64,000 nt of DNA from an uncultured Chloroflexus sp. (GCF_937951745.1 NZ_CALFBQ010000007.1:88980-152979), one strand, 5' to 3'. Counted from the first letter of the stretch, positions 24,365 to 34,175 are shown. Numbers and translations are program-made. The notes: generated from the letters alone by a model not told the origin.

Positions 24365-26443
24365 ATGACGTTGTTTACCCAGCGCATTGTGCGCTTCTGG
24401 ATTCTCTGCGCACTGATTGTCGCAGTGTTGGCTGGATGTGCTGCCCAGCCTGTTGTCTTGACCGGTGTTGTGACCGATGCGTATACCGGCGCTCCCCTGT
24501 CTGGCGTAACGGTGGCAATTGGCGATCAGACGCTGACCACCGATGAGCAAGGCCGCTTTCAGACTGAACGCTGGCGGCCCGAAGATACCTTGGCGCTGCA
24601 AGCTCCCGCTTACGAGCCGCTCAACCTGCCCCTCGCCGATCAACCCGGTGTCGGCCAGAGCGGGGTTTTGACCGTGACCATCACGACGGCATTGCGCCCG
24701 AATGTGCTCAGCGGCGTAGTGACCGATCTCTATACCGGCCAGCCGATCAGTGGTGCGCAAGTGCGGTTGGAGGGCAACGAGGCTACGCAAGCGGTGACTA
24801 ACAGTTTTGGCGCGTATACCCTTACCGGTGTGCCGGAATCGTTTACGGTCACGGTGAGCGCACCTGATTACGCGCCGGTTACGGAGACCATAGCGCGGGC
24901 GACGGCGCTCGATGTCAGTTTACGTCCAAATACGCTGAGCGGGGTGGTGACGAATGTCTACACTGGCCAGCCGGTGGCCGGGGCGAAGGTGACACTGGGT
25001 GAACTGAGCGCAACGACTGGTGTTGATGGCAGCTATCTGTTGCGCGAGATACCTGAACGCGGTGAAATCACCGTTGAGGCTGAGGGCTTTGCCGCGGTTA
25101 CGCAGCCGTTTGCCCGGACGACCGCGCTTGATGTGACGCTCCGGCCTGACACCCTCTTTGGCCGGTTGGTTGACGCCACAACCGGCCAGCCGGTGCTGAA
25201 CGCAGCAATCATCGCGACTGAAACACTGACGTCAACCGCCGTCGCTTTTGTACGGATCAACGACAGCCGGGAAGGTCGATTCCGCTTACCCAACCTGCCT
25301 GAACGTGGTTTCGTGCAAGTACTGGCGCCGGGGTACGCCAAGAAGGTCATCCCGATTGAGCCGGGCAATATGCCGGAGCAGATCGAGCTGGACCCCTTCT
25401 ACGTGCGTGGTATCTATATCACGGCGGCGGTAGCGTCGGTACCGCGCTTGGTCGATCGTTTCCTCGACCTGATCGATCGCACCGAGCTGAATACCATAGT
25501 GATCGATATTAAGAGTGATCTCCGCGATGATCTTGGCATGGTCTACTACGACTCGCAAGTGCCGCTAGCCCGTGAATTGGGTCTGAGCACGCCAAGGATT
25601 GATTTCGCTTCAATACTAGCCAAAGCAAAAGAACGCGGCATCTATACTATTGCGCGAGTTCAGCTCTTCTCGCATGACAATGCCTTGTCAGATGCCCGGC
25701 CCGAATGGTCGATCCGGCTGCGTTCCACCGGCGAAGTCTATGCCGATTATCCGGGGCCGGGAATTCGGTACGCCTACCTCGATCCAACCAACCAAAATGT
25801 ATGGGATTACAACATTGCGTTAGCCGTAGAAGCGGCCCAAATGGGCTTTGACGAGATCAATTTTGACTACATCCGCTTCCCCGATTGGTTTGGGCCATAC
25901 ACCGAGTTTAGCGAAAAGCTGCTCTTTAGCGAGCCAATCGATCCAGTGACGGATCCGGGCCGGATGTATGAAGTGATTCTGGAGTTTATGCAGCGTGCGC
26001 ATTATGCGGTCAACGCTGCCGGCGCGTTTATGTCGGTTGATGTCTTCGGACGGGTAGTTAATGGCCCGTCGCTGACAATTGCGCAAGATATGGCCCGGAT
26101 GGGTGAGTTTGCCGATTACGTCTGCCCGATGCCGTATCCGTCGTTATGGTGGGGTGGGCTAGAGAACATCGCGGTCCCAGTGAAGTTTCCTTATGAAACG
26201 ATCCAAATTGCGGTGCGTAACGGTGGTCGGCAGATGATGGCGAGCTACGGCAAACAGCGGCCATGGTTGCAAGACCATACCGACCCGTGGGCGCCGGTGG
26301 TGGTTGAGTATGGCCCGGCTGAGGTACGGGCGCAGATTGATGCAACCGAAGAGCAGCCGGAAGCAGCAGCAGGATGGTTATTGTACGACTCGGCCAATAT
26401 TTACAAAGGTGCGTTTAATGGTGCGGCGCGGCCTGCGCCGTAA
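24365..26443 (+). CDS. lipoprotein with carboxypeptidase-regulatory repeats and DUF4015 glycosidase-like domain
   Basis: A 692-residue exported protein. The signal ends with a lipobox LAGC (Cys 25), so it is probably a lipoprotein. Four related beta-sandwich repeats follow (about 30-345), each opening with a variant of LSGVVTDLYTGQPISGA, as in carboxypeptidase-regulatory/Cna-B-like modules. The C-terminal part (about 350-690) is the DUF4015 putative glycosyl hydrolase, recognisable by RGIYITAA, NTIVIDIKSD, GFDEINFDYIRFPD and MSVDVFGRV. Activity on an exopolysaccharide or wall polymer is inferred. A terminator hairpin follows at 26481. Confidence 0.88.
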   Translation: MTLFTQRIVRFWILCALIVAVLAGCAAQPVVLTGVVTDAYTGAPLSGVTVAIGDQTLTTDEQGRFQTERWRPEDTLALQAPAYEPLNLPLADQPGVGQSGVLTVTITTALRPNVLSGVVTDLYTGQPISGAQVRLEGNEATQAVTNSFGAYTLTGVPESFTVTVSAPDYAPVTETIARATALDVSLRPNTLSGVVTNVYTGQPVAGAKVTLGELSATTGVDGSYLLREIPERGEITVEAEGFAAVTQPFARTTALDVTLRPDTLFGRLVDATTGQPVLNAAIIATETLTSTAVAFVRINDSREGRFRLPNLPERGFVQVLAPGYAKKVIPIEPGNMPEQIELDPFYVRGIYITAAVASVPRLVDRFLDLIDRTELNTIVIDIKSDLRDDLGMVYYDSQVPLARELGLSTPRIDFASILAKAKERGIYTIARVQLFSHDNALSDARPEWSIRLRSTGEVYADYPGPGIRYAYLDPTNQNVWDYNIALAVEAAQMGFDEINFDYIRFPDWFGPYTEFSEKLLFSEPIDPVTDPGRMYEVILEFMQRAHYAVNAAGAFMSVDVFGRVVNGPSLTIAQDMARMGEFADYVCPMPYPSLWWGGLENIAVPVKFPYETIQIAVRNGGRQMMASYGKQRPWLQDHTDPWAPVVVEYGPAEVRAQIDATEEQPEAAAGWLLYDSANIYKGAFNGAARPAP

Positions 26444-26480
26444 ACCAGCCGTTCCCACGGTGTAGAACTTACACGTTGCA

Positions 26481-26505
26481 GAGACGGCCTCACAGGCCGT
26501 CTCTT
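26481..26505 (+). terminator. intrinsic terminator after the DUF4015 gene
   Basis: GAGACGGCCT (26481-26490), loop CAC, AGGCCGTCTC (26494-26503), then TT. The same GAGACGGCC theme occurs near 61.9 kb. Confidence 0.8.
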
Positions 26506-26539
26506 CGATGTGATTGTCATTCATTTTTGCGAAAAAAAG

Positions 26540-26569
26540 TGGACGAAATCGCGTTGCTGCCAGTATAAT
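26540..26569 (+). promoter_or_regulatory. promoter for the PGRP-like amidase gene
   Basis: TATAAT at 26564-26569 with a TGGACG -35-like hexamer 18 bases upstream. The leader to ATG 26654 is about 77 bases. Confidence 0.55.
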
Positions 26570-26653
26570 TATTTGCACAAATCACACGCATGGTTGACAA
26601 CAGCCTATCTGGGCCGAGTGGCATTGGTCGCTCTGGCAGCGGGGCACAAGGTT

Positions 26654-29050
26654 ATGATCCGACAAGTAGCGCTGAGGATTGGTCTGCTGATCGCGCTTGC
26701 AGCGATGGTAGCGGCGACGTATTCGGTGGCGGCGCGACCAAGCAGTCTGGCGGCGCAAGTATCGAGTTGGCGGTTGAGCAGTGTGCGCGATTGGCAAGCC
26801 GGCGCTATCACTGGCTTGCTGGTGACGAATAATGCCGGCGGTGAATTGCGGCTCGATGCCGAAGCGCGTGAAGGCAGCTTCATCTCGGCGCCGTTTGAAA
26901 CGGCGTTTGCTACGAATGCTGCCGGCGCTGTCTGGCGTGCCGAACTGGTTGAGGGCACCGATCTCCGGTTGGAGCTACGGGCGCGGGCGACACCGCCAGC
27001 CGATGGTGACGAGGGGTGGGGGCCGTGGCAGCCGCTGGTGGTGGCCGATGAACCGCCCGCTGCCGATCCTGATGCACTGACCACAGCCGTGCCGCTGGCC
27101 TTACCGGAGGATAGCCGCTATTTGCAACTGCGGGCGACGTTTACCAGCCAAATCCCGCGCGCTTCGGCAGTGCTGAATGATGTGACCGTCTCGTATTTGG
27201 CGACGCAGATCACGCCGCCAATCTTTGCTGCCGGCCTGCCGCAACGCCCGATTATGTTCGGTCTGCCGGTACTGACGCCGCGCCCGTTGCAAATTGCGCG
27301 CACCGATTGGGCGGAACCGGCGGCGGCCCGACCTGACCGGCGCGATCCGCAGGGGATTGTGATTCACCAAGTGCCGGTTGATGCCTCGCCGGCGACGACA
27401 CTTGCCTACCTGCGCGCCTTGCTGGTCTATCAGACCAAGGTGCTCGATTGGGACGATCTGATTTACCATTACATTATTGATAGCGAAGGCAATCTATTTG
27501 AGGGGCGCTTGGGCGGGCCGACCTCGCTGGTGCGGCGGGTAGCCGGCAGCGCGGCTGATGTACAGATTGCCTTGCTCACCCCGGCTGATCAACCGCCGGC
27601 GCCGGCGGCCCAAGCGCGGTTGGTGGCGCTGCTGGCGTGGCTCACTCAGACCTACAACATTGCGCCAAACGGGCAGCAACTGGCGGCGGGCGGCGGGTTA
27701 CGCCCAACGATTGCCGGCCACTATGAGGTGTACGCCGCTGCGCCTGACCCTTATCCCGCCTTCCGCGCGCTCTTGCCGGCGCTGCGCGCGCAAGCCGATA
27801 GCGCGACGGTGCGCGCGCGCTGGTATTTCGCCGAGGGTAATACTGCCGGCTATAGCCAACGTCTCAGCTTGTACAATCCGGCGTCACGGCCTGCTACCGC
27901 TCGTATCACCTTCTTCCCGCCTACCGGCCAGCCAGTGGTGCGCGACGTGCAAGTGCCGGGCGGCGGTAGAGCTGATTTGAATGCGAACGAGGTTGTGCCC
28001 GGCGCAAATGCGTTGCCAGCTATCGTTGAAGCGAACGAGCCAATCTTAGCCGAGCGCTCGATGGCGTTGACCAGTGATATTGACAGTGGGCCGGGTATCG
28101 ACCGGCTCTCGCGGGTGTGGTATTTTGCCGAGGGCAGCACCACCGAGCAGACGCAGACCTACTTGATCATCTTTAACCCGCAGCCGAGCGACACCCGCGC
28201 TCAAATCACTTACATGCAGCGAGACGGGAAGGTCTTTGCGCAAGAGGTGCAGATCGGGGCGCGCAACCGCTTGGTGGTCGCGGTACATGATATTACCTTG
28301 TCCGACGGCACTCGCCCGTTGGCCGATGCCAGCTTTGGCATTCGGGTGATCGCCGGCCAGCCGGTCGCCGTTGAGCGCACGATGCGGTTTGGCCCCGGTG
28401 GGAGCGGGTTACATAACGGGCGAGGCATTGATACGCTCTCGCGGCGCTGGCTATTTGCCGAGGGCACTACCGAAGGCGGGTTTCGCACCCAGTTGTTGGT
28501 GTTGAATCCCAATAACCAACCGGCCAATGTCGAGGCCATCTTCCGCGACCCGCAAGGAGTGGCAGCGACGCGGCGCTACGCCATCCCGCCGCGGGCGCAA
28601 TTGGTCATTGACGCCAACGAAGTCGTGCCCGATCTTGGCTTTGCTACAGAAGTGGTTGCCGACCGGCCCGTCGCGGTTGAGCGTGCGATGCGCTTTGCTG
28701 GCGGCACGGTGGGGACGATTGGCGTCGGAGCGTATGCTCCGGCCTATCGGTGGGCCTTCATTGATGGCCGCACCAGCGATGCAGCGTATTACCTTTGCCT
28801 CAGCAATGTGAGTCCGCTGGCGGCAATTGTGACGGTTGAAGCGATCTTCGGTGACGGTACCAAGACCGAGCTGAGCGTGCGGATTCCGGCAGGCGCGCGG
28901 TATACGCTAGCGATGCACGAAGCCTTCCCGAACGAAACTGCGGTGGCCGCGATCGTGCGCAGCAACCAGCCCATTGTGGCCGAGCGGTCGATCTTTCCCG
29001 GTGGCGGGGCGCGTGGCGGCAGCACAACGCTTGGTATACCGTTGCCGTGA
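26654..29050 (+). CDS. secreted PGRP/amidase-like protein with four FAEG repeats
   Basis: A 798-residue exported protein with an N-terminal signal (IGLLIALAAMVAATYSVAAR). A beta-rich segment (about 40-185) precedes a peptidoglycan-recognition/N-acetylmuramoyl-L-alanine amidase-like domain (about 215-375) with GIVIHQVPV and DLIYHYIIDSEGNLFEG; the usual HH pair is HQ, so catalysis is not assured. The C-terminal half has four repeats of about 100 residues, beginning WYFAEGNTAG, WYFAEGSTTE, WLFAEGTTEG and WAFIDGRTSD. Such repeats are probably beta-domains for surface attachment. ATG 26654 is in frame after the promoter; the ribosome-binding site AAGG is weak. Confidence 0.83.
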   Translation: MIRQVALRIGLLIALAAMVAATYSVAARPSSLAAQVSSWRLSSVRDWQAGAITGLLVTNNAGGELRLDAEAREGSFISAPFETAFATNAAGAVWRAELVEGTDLRLELRARATPPADGDEGWGPWQPLVVADEPPAADPDALTTAVPLALPEDSRYLQLRATFTSQIPRASAVLNDVTVSYLATQITPPIFAAGLPQRPIMFGLPVLTPRPLQIARTDWAEPAAARPDRRDPQGIVIHQVPVDASPATTLAYLRALLVYQTKVLDWDDLIYHYIIDSEGNLFEGRLGGPTSLVRRVAGSAADVQIALLTPADQPPAPAAQARLVALLAWLTQTYNIAPNGQQLAAGGGLRPTIAGHYEVYAAAPDPYPAFRALLPALRAQADSATVRARWYFAEGNTAGYSQRLSLYNPASRPATARITFFPPTGQPVVRDVQVPGGGRADLNANEVVPGANALPAIVEANEPILAERSMALTSDIDSGPGIDRLSRVWYFAEGSTTEQTQTYLIIFNPQPSDTRAQITYMQRDGKVFAQEVQIGARNRLVVAVHDITLSDGTRPLADASFGIRVIAGQPVAVERTMRFGPGGSGLHNGRGIDTLSRRWLFAEGTTEGGFRTQLLVLNPNNQPANVEAIFRDPQGVAATRRYAIPPRAQLVIDANEVVPDLGFATEVVADRPVAVERAMRFAGGTVGTIGVGAYAPAYRWAFIDGRTSDAAYYLCLSNVSPLAAIVTVEAIFGDGTKTELSVRIPAGARYTLAMHEAFPNETAVAAIVRSNQPIVAERSIFPGGGARGGSTTLGIPLP

Positions 29051-29061
29051 TCGAAAGGCGC

Positions 29062-29300
29062 AAAGGGTAGCGACGCAAATGATTTAAACGCAAAGACGCA
29101 AAGAGCGTGGAGTTTTTGGATCATTTCGTAACTGTGCATGCGGTATGTCTCTTCAGCGTCTTTGCGGTAATGTTTTCATCGTACAATATGAAATAGTCTC
29201 CCAGTACACTTGGGAGACCATCTAAACAACCTTTGCGTTCTCTGCGCTCTTCGTCCCTTTGCGTTTCAATACTTGGCGTCCTTTGCGCTCTCTGCGCCTT
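29062..29300. repeat. cluster of CGCAAAG-family dispersed repeats
   Basis: Direct and inverted copies of aaacgcaaagacgcaaagag and its complement (ctttgcgctctctgcgcctt) flank a perfect 8-bp hairpin (GTCTCCCA at 29196, TGGGAGAC at 29211). It fills the gap between convergent genes. No ORF is plausible here. Confidence 0.7.
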
Positions 29301-29304
29301 GATG

Positions 29305-29922
29305 TTACCGCGAGTCGCGGCGGCGGAGGGCGAGGATGCCGGCGACGGCGGCGACCACCGCAGCAACTATCGTCGCACCGGGCACAATTAACGGCGGCAA
29401 CATTGCGGTCAGCTCGGCTGGCGGCTCGGTAATCACGCGCACATCGTCTGGCGGCGGGGCATTGACCATGCGGGCCAGATTATCGAGCGTCGGGAGCATC
29501 GAATTGGCATAGCCTTTGGCCATCTTCCTGCGCAGCAACGAGAATGGGAAGAAGGTCGGCAGCGCGTAAATCAGGGCGACGCCATTTGTGACGCGGGTGC
29601 CATTGGCTTCCGGTTGGAGCGTAAACATCCAGATTTGGGCAATGCCGGGCGCGCTCGGCAGGCCAACGCGCCACGCAAAACGGTACGGCGGATCCCATAT
29701 CACGATCCGGTTAGCGGTGACATAATGAATGCCACGCATAAATTGTTGTGACTCAAACACTGCGCCAACCTCGAGCGGTCGCCCGTTGCGGATGGTCACG
29801 GCCTGCACTTCGCCGCTGCCGGCGATCTGCGGATGGCGCTCGACATCGCTGACCAGTTCCCAAATGGCCTCGACCGGAGCGTAAATCCGCCCACTTACCG
29901 AAGCGCCTGTGTAACGAATCAT
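29305..29922 (-). CDS. SRPBCC/polyketide-cyclase-like protein with C-terminal membrane anchor
   Basis: A 205-residue protein. Residues 1-150 are a START-like SRPBCC fold (VSGRIYAPVEAIWELVSDVE, FESQQFMRG, YRFAWRVGLP), which binds hydrophobic ligands in a helix-grip pocket. The C-terminus has one hydrophobic helix (about 177-198, VPGATIVAAVVAAVAGILAL) followed by RRRDSR, a typical tail anchor. The start at 29922 has GAGG upstream; the longer frame runs into the nadK end. Ligand unknown. It lies 79 bases downstream of nadK on the same strand. Confidence 0.8.
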   Translation of the reverse strand: MIRYTGASVSGRIYAPVEAIWELVSDVERHPQIAGSGEVQAVTIRNGRPLEVGAVFESQQFMRGIHYVTANRIVIWDPPYRFAWRVGLPSAPGIAQIWMFTLQPEANGTRVTNGVALIYALPTFFPFSLLRRKMAKGYANSMLPTLDNLARMVNAPPPDDVRVITEPPAELTAMLPPLIVPGATIVAAVVAAVAGILALRRRDSR

Positions 29923-30001
29923 ACCTCGTCTTCTCCTTATGCCCTCTCCACTATACTTGTAGTGTAACGCATATCGTGCTGTTGAGCGTAATCGGCGCAT
30001 C

Positions 30002-30832
30002 TTATGAGCGACGCAAACGGGCAACTAATTGAGTGTAAAACTGATTGCTCGGGCGCAGGCGTACAAAAGTGCAGACTTGTGGGCTGCGGCGCACTACCAC
30101 TTCGTCTCCTTCGATCAGATCAATGTTCTCGCGGCCATCAACTGCCAATAACGCATGATGACGCGAACGGAGCTGCATCGTCACCACGGCGTCCTCGTGC
30201 AATACCATTGAAGGAATGTTTGTAAGGTGAGCCGCGATTGGCACCAACACCAGCGCCTGCGAACGAGGATCAACAATCGGGCCGCCGGCGGCGAGCGCAT
30301 ACGCCGTCGAGCCAGTGGCCGTTGCGACAATCACTCCATCGGCGTGGTAGGTGGTCAGCGGGCTATCATCGATCGTTACATGCACATTGACGATCCGGCT
30401 TAGATCGCTGCGCGAGATGACCACCTCGTTCAGTGCGGTATGCTGGCCGAGTTTTTGTCCGTTTCGCCAATGTTGCGCGCGCACCAGTGCCCGCTCATCG
30501 AACCATCCGCCGCCATTGATAATCTGTTCGCAGCCGCTATATATCTCGTCGGGGCCGATTTCGGCCATAAAACTGAGATGCCCGAGCGCGACGGGCAAGA
30601 CAGGAATGTTATGGGGAAAGCAGAGCCGGGCGGCGCGCAAGACAGTGCCGTCACCACCGAGGGCGATCATCAAGTCGCAATCGGCGACTAGTTGCGGCTG
30701 ATCGCGAAACTCTTGCGAGATACCTCGCGTTGCGTTGATACCACGAGCGCTAAACCAGTCAACCACTTCGCGTGATAACTGGATCGAGATATCACTTAAT
30801 GGGTTGTAGAGAACCGCCACGCGCTCAAGCAT
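30002..30832 (-). CDS. nadK: NAD kinase
   Basis: ATP-dependent NAD kinase making NADP+, 276 residues (typical about 280). Diagnostic motifs: LMIALGGDGTVLRAARL (GGDGT, about residue 58), the NAD-site TALNEVVISR, and DGVIVATATGSTAYALAAGG. C-terminal beta-sandwich present. GGAGG lies 7 bases before the ATG. It is divergent from the MoxR ATPase gene and followed by the SRPBCC gene. Confidence 0.95.
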   Translation of the reverse strand: MLERVAVLYNPLSDISIQLSREVVDWFSARGINATRGISQEFRDQPQLVADCDLMIALGGDGTVLRAARLCFPHNIPVLPVALGHLSFMAEIGPDEIYSGCEQIINGGGWFDERALVRAQHWRNGQKLGQHTALNEVVISRSDLSRIVNVHVTIDDSPLTTYHADGVIVATATGSTAYALAAGGPIVDPRSQALVLVPIAAHLTNIPSMVLHEDAVVTMQLRSRHHALLAVDGRENIDLIEGDEVVVRRSPQVCTFVRLRPSNQFYTQLVARLRRS

Positions 30833-31006
30833 TGCTAGACCTCCGTATCATACTGTTTGCATCAGAATACCATAGGAATAGTGAGAAGGGAGTAGGGATC
30901 GGGCTGGTGGTTGAACAGGTTTATCGAGTGAGCGCCCGGCTTGCGCGCAGTGATCGTGGTATACTGCTGTTGCATCAAGATGACAATAATCCGAATTGAG
31001 GTGCAT

Positions 31007-31981
31007 GTGGAACATGTTCAGCAAGTAGCTACGCGCATTGTGGCGAATGTCGAACAAGTGATTATCGGCAAGCGCCGGATTGTCGAGCTCGTGCTGGTAG
31101 CTCTCTTGTGCCGCGGCCATGTCTTGATCGAAGATGTGCCCGGCACTGGTAAGACGATGTTGGCCAAGAGTATTGCTCGCTCAATCGGTTCGAGTTTCAA
31201 ACGGATTCAGTGTACGCCCGATTTGTTACCCGGTGATGTCACCGGGGTCTCGATTTTTAACCAGCAAACCCGCGAATTTGAGTTTCGGCCCGGCCCGATC
31301 ATGGCCCAGATTGTGCTGGCCGATGAGATCAACCGCGCTACCCCCAAAACGCAGTCGGCGTTGTTGGAAGCGATGGAGGAGCGTCAAATCACGGTTGATG
31401 GCATTACCCATCCGCTGCCGCAACCGTTTGTGGTACTGGCAACGCAAAACCCGATCGAGTACGAAGGCACCTTTCCATTGCCGGAAGCGCAACTCGATCG
31501 CTTTTTGCTGCGGGTGCATCTTGGCTACGCCGATCGGATCGACGAGATTGCAATTCTCAAACGGCAGCGCGAAGGCCACCCGCTGGAAACGTTGCCAAAG
31601 GTGGTTGAAATCGACGAGTTGCTGGCCCTCCAAGACGAGATTAAGCAGGTTCACGTTGATGATCTGATCGTCGAGTATATTGTGGCGTTGACGACGGCGA
31701 CCCGCACCCATGCCGACATCTACCTTGGCGCAAGTACCCGTGGCGCGTTGGCGTTGTACCGCTCGGCGCAAGCGTGGGCGGCGTTGAACGGGCGTGATTA
31801 TGTGATGCCTGATGATGTGAAGGCGCTGGCGCAGCCGGTGCTTGGCCATCGCCTGATCGTCAGCCCGGCAGCGCGGGTGCGCAATGTGACTGCGAATGCG
31901 GTGATCGATGAAGTGCTGGCATCGGTGCCAGTTCCGGGAGCGCGGCCCGGGCGGCGGTTTGAGCGGATGGTTGCCAATTGA
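31007..31981 (+). CDS. MoxR family AAA+ ATPase
   Basis: A MoxR-type AAA+ ATPase, about 324 residues, thought to act as a chaperone that activates or assembles partner proteins. Seen: Walker [16 protein letters not shown], Walker [16 protein letters not shown], sensor 1 [20 protein letters not shown] and the C-terminal lid domain (about 225-320). Start choice: GTG 31007 has GAGG 5 bases upstream; ATG 30980 is in frame but lacks a ribosome-binding site. A TATACT -10 lies at 30959. The usual DUF58/VWA partners are absent; instead a 69-residue gene and a sigma-like membrane protein gene follow closely. Confidence 0.9.
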   Translation: MEHVQQVATRIVANVEQVIIGKRRIVELVLVALLCRGHVLIEDVPGTGKTMLAKSIARSIGSSFKRIQCTPDLLPGDVTGVSIFNQQTREFEFRPGPIMAQIVLADEINRATPKTQSALLEAMEERQITVDGITHPLPQPFVVLATQNPIEYEGTFPLPEAQLDRFLLRVHLGYADRIDEIAILKRQREGHPLETLPKVVEIDELLALQDEIKQVHVDDLIVEYIVALTTATRTHADIYLGASTRGALALYRSAQAWAALNGRDYVMPDDVKALAQPVLGHRLIVSPAARVRNVTANAVIDEVLASVPVPGARPGRRFERMVAN

Positions 31982-31996
31982 TGTGGTGGTATCGCT

Positions 31997-32206
31997 ATGA
32001 CGACCGAGAATATTGACGAAATGATAGCGCAACGGCGCGCTCTCTTGCGTACCGCCTTGCAACGGATCGTCCTGTTGCGTGAGACTGGCCCCAAGAGCGC
32101 GGCGTGGCATCGAGCGCGGATTAAGACAATGTGGCGGTTGCAGCAACAACTGGCAGATGATGCCGCTGCGTCGAGGCACTCTGAGCAAACCCATGATCGA
32201 AGCTAA
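31997..32206 (+). CDS. small hypothetical protein between MoxR and the sigma-like gene
   Basis: A 69-residue, strongly charged helical protein (EMIAQRRALLRTALQRIVLL) with no recognised domain. It starts 15 bases after the MoxR stop and its 3' end overlaps the next gene by 14 bases, the arrangement expected of a translationally coupled operon gene. The ribosome-binding site is weak. It may be a partner or regulator of one of its neighbours. Confidence 0.55.
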   Translation: MTTENIDEMIAQRRALLRTALQRIVLLRETGPKSAAWHRARIKTMWRLQQQLADDAAASRHSEQTHDRS

Positions 32207-34175
32207 TCTGGCACGTTGGTTGGCGCAAACGGGCGATACGCTGTATAGCATTGCCTTGGCACTTGCGCCGGACGAACAGGCAGCGCAGCGGTTATTGCGG
32301 CAATGGGTGGCCGATCTCGGCAAGCATCAGCCTGAGCGCTGGCAATCTAATGAACTGATTGCCCGTCTTTACCGGCTTGCAGTTGCCAACTATACCGATC
32401 GCCCGCTGGAACGGCGACCGGCGCCGGCAGCCGCGCCGGTGCTGGGGCCGTTGCGGGCGATGCCGTTGCCGCAGCGGATGGCCGTGTTGGCGTATGGCGG
32501 GTTGGGAGTGGATGGCGTCTGGTTGGCTAAGATGCTCGGCCAAGAACCGGAGGATGCGATCCACACTCTTGAGCAAGCCGTGCATACGTTGGCTCCCATG
32601 TTGCGCCATTCGCTGCCGGCGGAGGTAAGCAGTGATGAGTGCGTGCCGGTGCGGCAAGCGTTGATCGATCCGGCCCAGCATCTCCGCGCATTTGAACAGG
32701 TACGGCGGCATCTGGCTGGATGCGCACATTGCCGGATCTTCGAGCGCGAATGGCAGGCGGCGACGCGCGAGCTGACGCTTATTCTGCGTCACTATGTGCA
32801 GACGTTCCCAATGCCGGTGAAGCTGACCGATCGGTTGCTACGCGCAGCGGCGACACCGAGCCAGCGCATCGCTCCAGTTGCGCTGGTGGCGCCGGTGGTG
32901 GCGCTGGTGGCGCTTGTTGCAATACTCATAGTGCCCGGTAGAAATCCGGTGACGGTCGTGACCACCAGCGCAAACGAACCGGTAGTACGGGCAGACGATT
33001 TAGTGGCGTGGGCCTTGGCTCATGGCGGCATCCCCGAACCGGAAGGCCCACCGGTGTGGTATGCGCGTTATCAAACCCTGTGGTACTTCAACAATCGCAC
33101 CGTCGCCCCATTATATGCCGAAATCTGGCACGACCGCGACAATCTGGCCCGCCACCGCTTGCAATTGCGCCACGTTGACGGCGGCGCGCCGTATGAGTTT
33201 CAGTTAGGCGATGGCGCGAGTCGTTTGTATTACGCGATTGACGGAGCATATGCGCCGGCGCTGTATGGTGACCTGCCGGTACCGGCACTGCCAAACGAAC
33301 CGGCTTTAGCGGTGCATTCAGCCAGTCTGGAACAGCAACAGGCTGCATTTTTAGCCCGCCGTGCCAGCGGGCCGTGGAATATCCCGCCTAACTACTTGCA
33401 ACAAGCCGCAGCGGCGCCTGATCTGCGCTTGCTGGGCCGGCAACGGATCGGTGAGCGGTTAGCGTATATCGTCAGTTTTCGCGGGATGAGTCCGGTTGAT
33501 TTTCCTGCTGATGTAGCTGATCCGGTGACCGTGCTGATGGCAATAGGTGTGGATGACGGTCATGTGTTGCGCATTACCGAACTGTTTGAGCCGTCCGGCG
33601 GCACACAGACTAGCCGGGTGGTCTGGCAGTTGGTTGAATTCAATTGGTTGGTTACCAATGAGCAGATCCGCGACGCCTTCACCTTCGAGCGGGCATGGAA
33701 TGGCAGAGCCGAAGCAACCGGGCTAGAGGTGCAATCCCTGATCGATCCTGAATGGACACTTATTCGTTTCCAAGATTTGGCCAGTTTACCACCAACGGAC
33801 TCATTAGTATTACCGGCGAAATCACCCCCCGGGATCGAACGATGGCTATTCCTCCGCTTGCATGGTAACAATGGCTCGGGCGCAATCTATGTTGGTCGTG
33901 GGAAGCGGCTTATCATTACCTTTGACCGGCTGCCGGGAATCGATAGCTCCATCCCAAATGAGATTATCGGTTCGTGGCGAGTACGGATCGAGCCGACACG
34001 TGGGCAACGCTATCGGATAGCTGTTGAATCAAATACGGATCGCCGTTATACCAGTGTGCGTCTCGCACTTGACGCAACTGGTTATACGCTTGACGAGGTG
34101 CGTGCTATCGTAGCCTCCTTACAGCCTATCTATCGTCCTGATGTCCGCACGCCGACGCCAAAGGCGTATCCGTAG
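32193..34175 (+). CDS. membrane protein with sigma-70-like and ZAS anti-sigma-like cytosolic domains
   Basis: A 660-residue single-pass protein. Residues 5-70 resemble a degenerate sigma region 2 (DTLYSIALALAPDEQAAQRL). Residues 87-133 resemble sigma region 4 (PLPQRMAVLAYGGLGVDGVW followed by a VKSRL-like helix). Residues 165-180 carry H173-x3-C177-x2-C180, the zinc anti-sigma (ZAS) motif. A membrane helix spans about 227-248 (APVVALVALVAILIV), and about 410 extracytoplasmic residues follow, of unknown fold. I infer a sensor evolved from a fused sigma and anti-sigma. Start ATG 32193 overlaps the previous gene. The domain calls are by eye and need profile confirmation. Confidence 0.75.
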   Translation: MIEANLARWLAQTGDTLYSIALALAPDEQAAQRLLRQWVADLGKHQPERWQSNELIARLYRLAVANYTDRPLERRPAPAAAPVLGPLRAMPLPQRMAVLAYGGLGVDGVWLAKMLGQEPEDAIHTLEQAVHTLAPMLRHSLPAEVSSDECVPVRQALIDPAQHLRAFEQVRRHLAGCAHCRIFEREWQAATRELTLILRHYVQTFPMPVKLTDRLLRAAATPSQRIAPVALVAPVVALVALVAILIVPGRNPVTVVTTSANEPVVRADDLVAWALAHGGIPEPEGPPVWYARYQTLWYFNNRTVAPLYAEIWHDRDNLARHRLQLRHVDGGAPYEFQLGDGASRLYYAIDGAYAPALYGDLPVPALPNEPALAVHSASLEQQQAAFLARRASGPWNIPPNYLQQAAAAPDLRLLGRQRIGERLAYIVSFRGMSPVDFPADVADPVTVLMAIGVDDGHVLRITELFEPSGGTQTSRVVWQLVEFNWLVTNEQIRDAFTFERAWNGRAEATGLEVQSLIDPEWTLIRFQDLASLPPTDSLVLPAKSPPGIERWLFLRLHGNNGSGAIYVGRGKRLIITFDRLPGIDSSIPNEIIGSWRVRIEPTRGQRYRIAVESNTDRRYTSVRLALDATGYTLDEVRAIVASLQPIYRPDVRTPTPKAYP

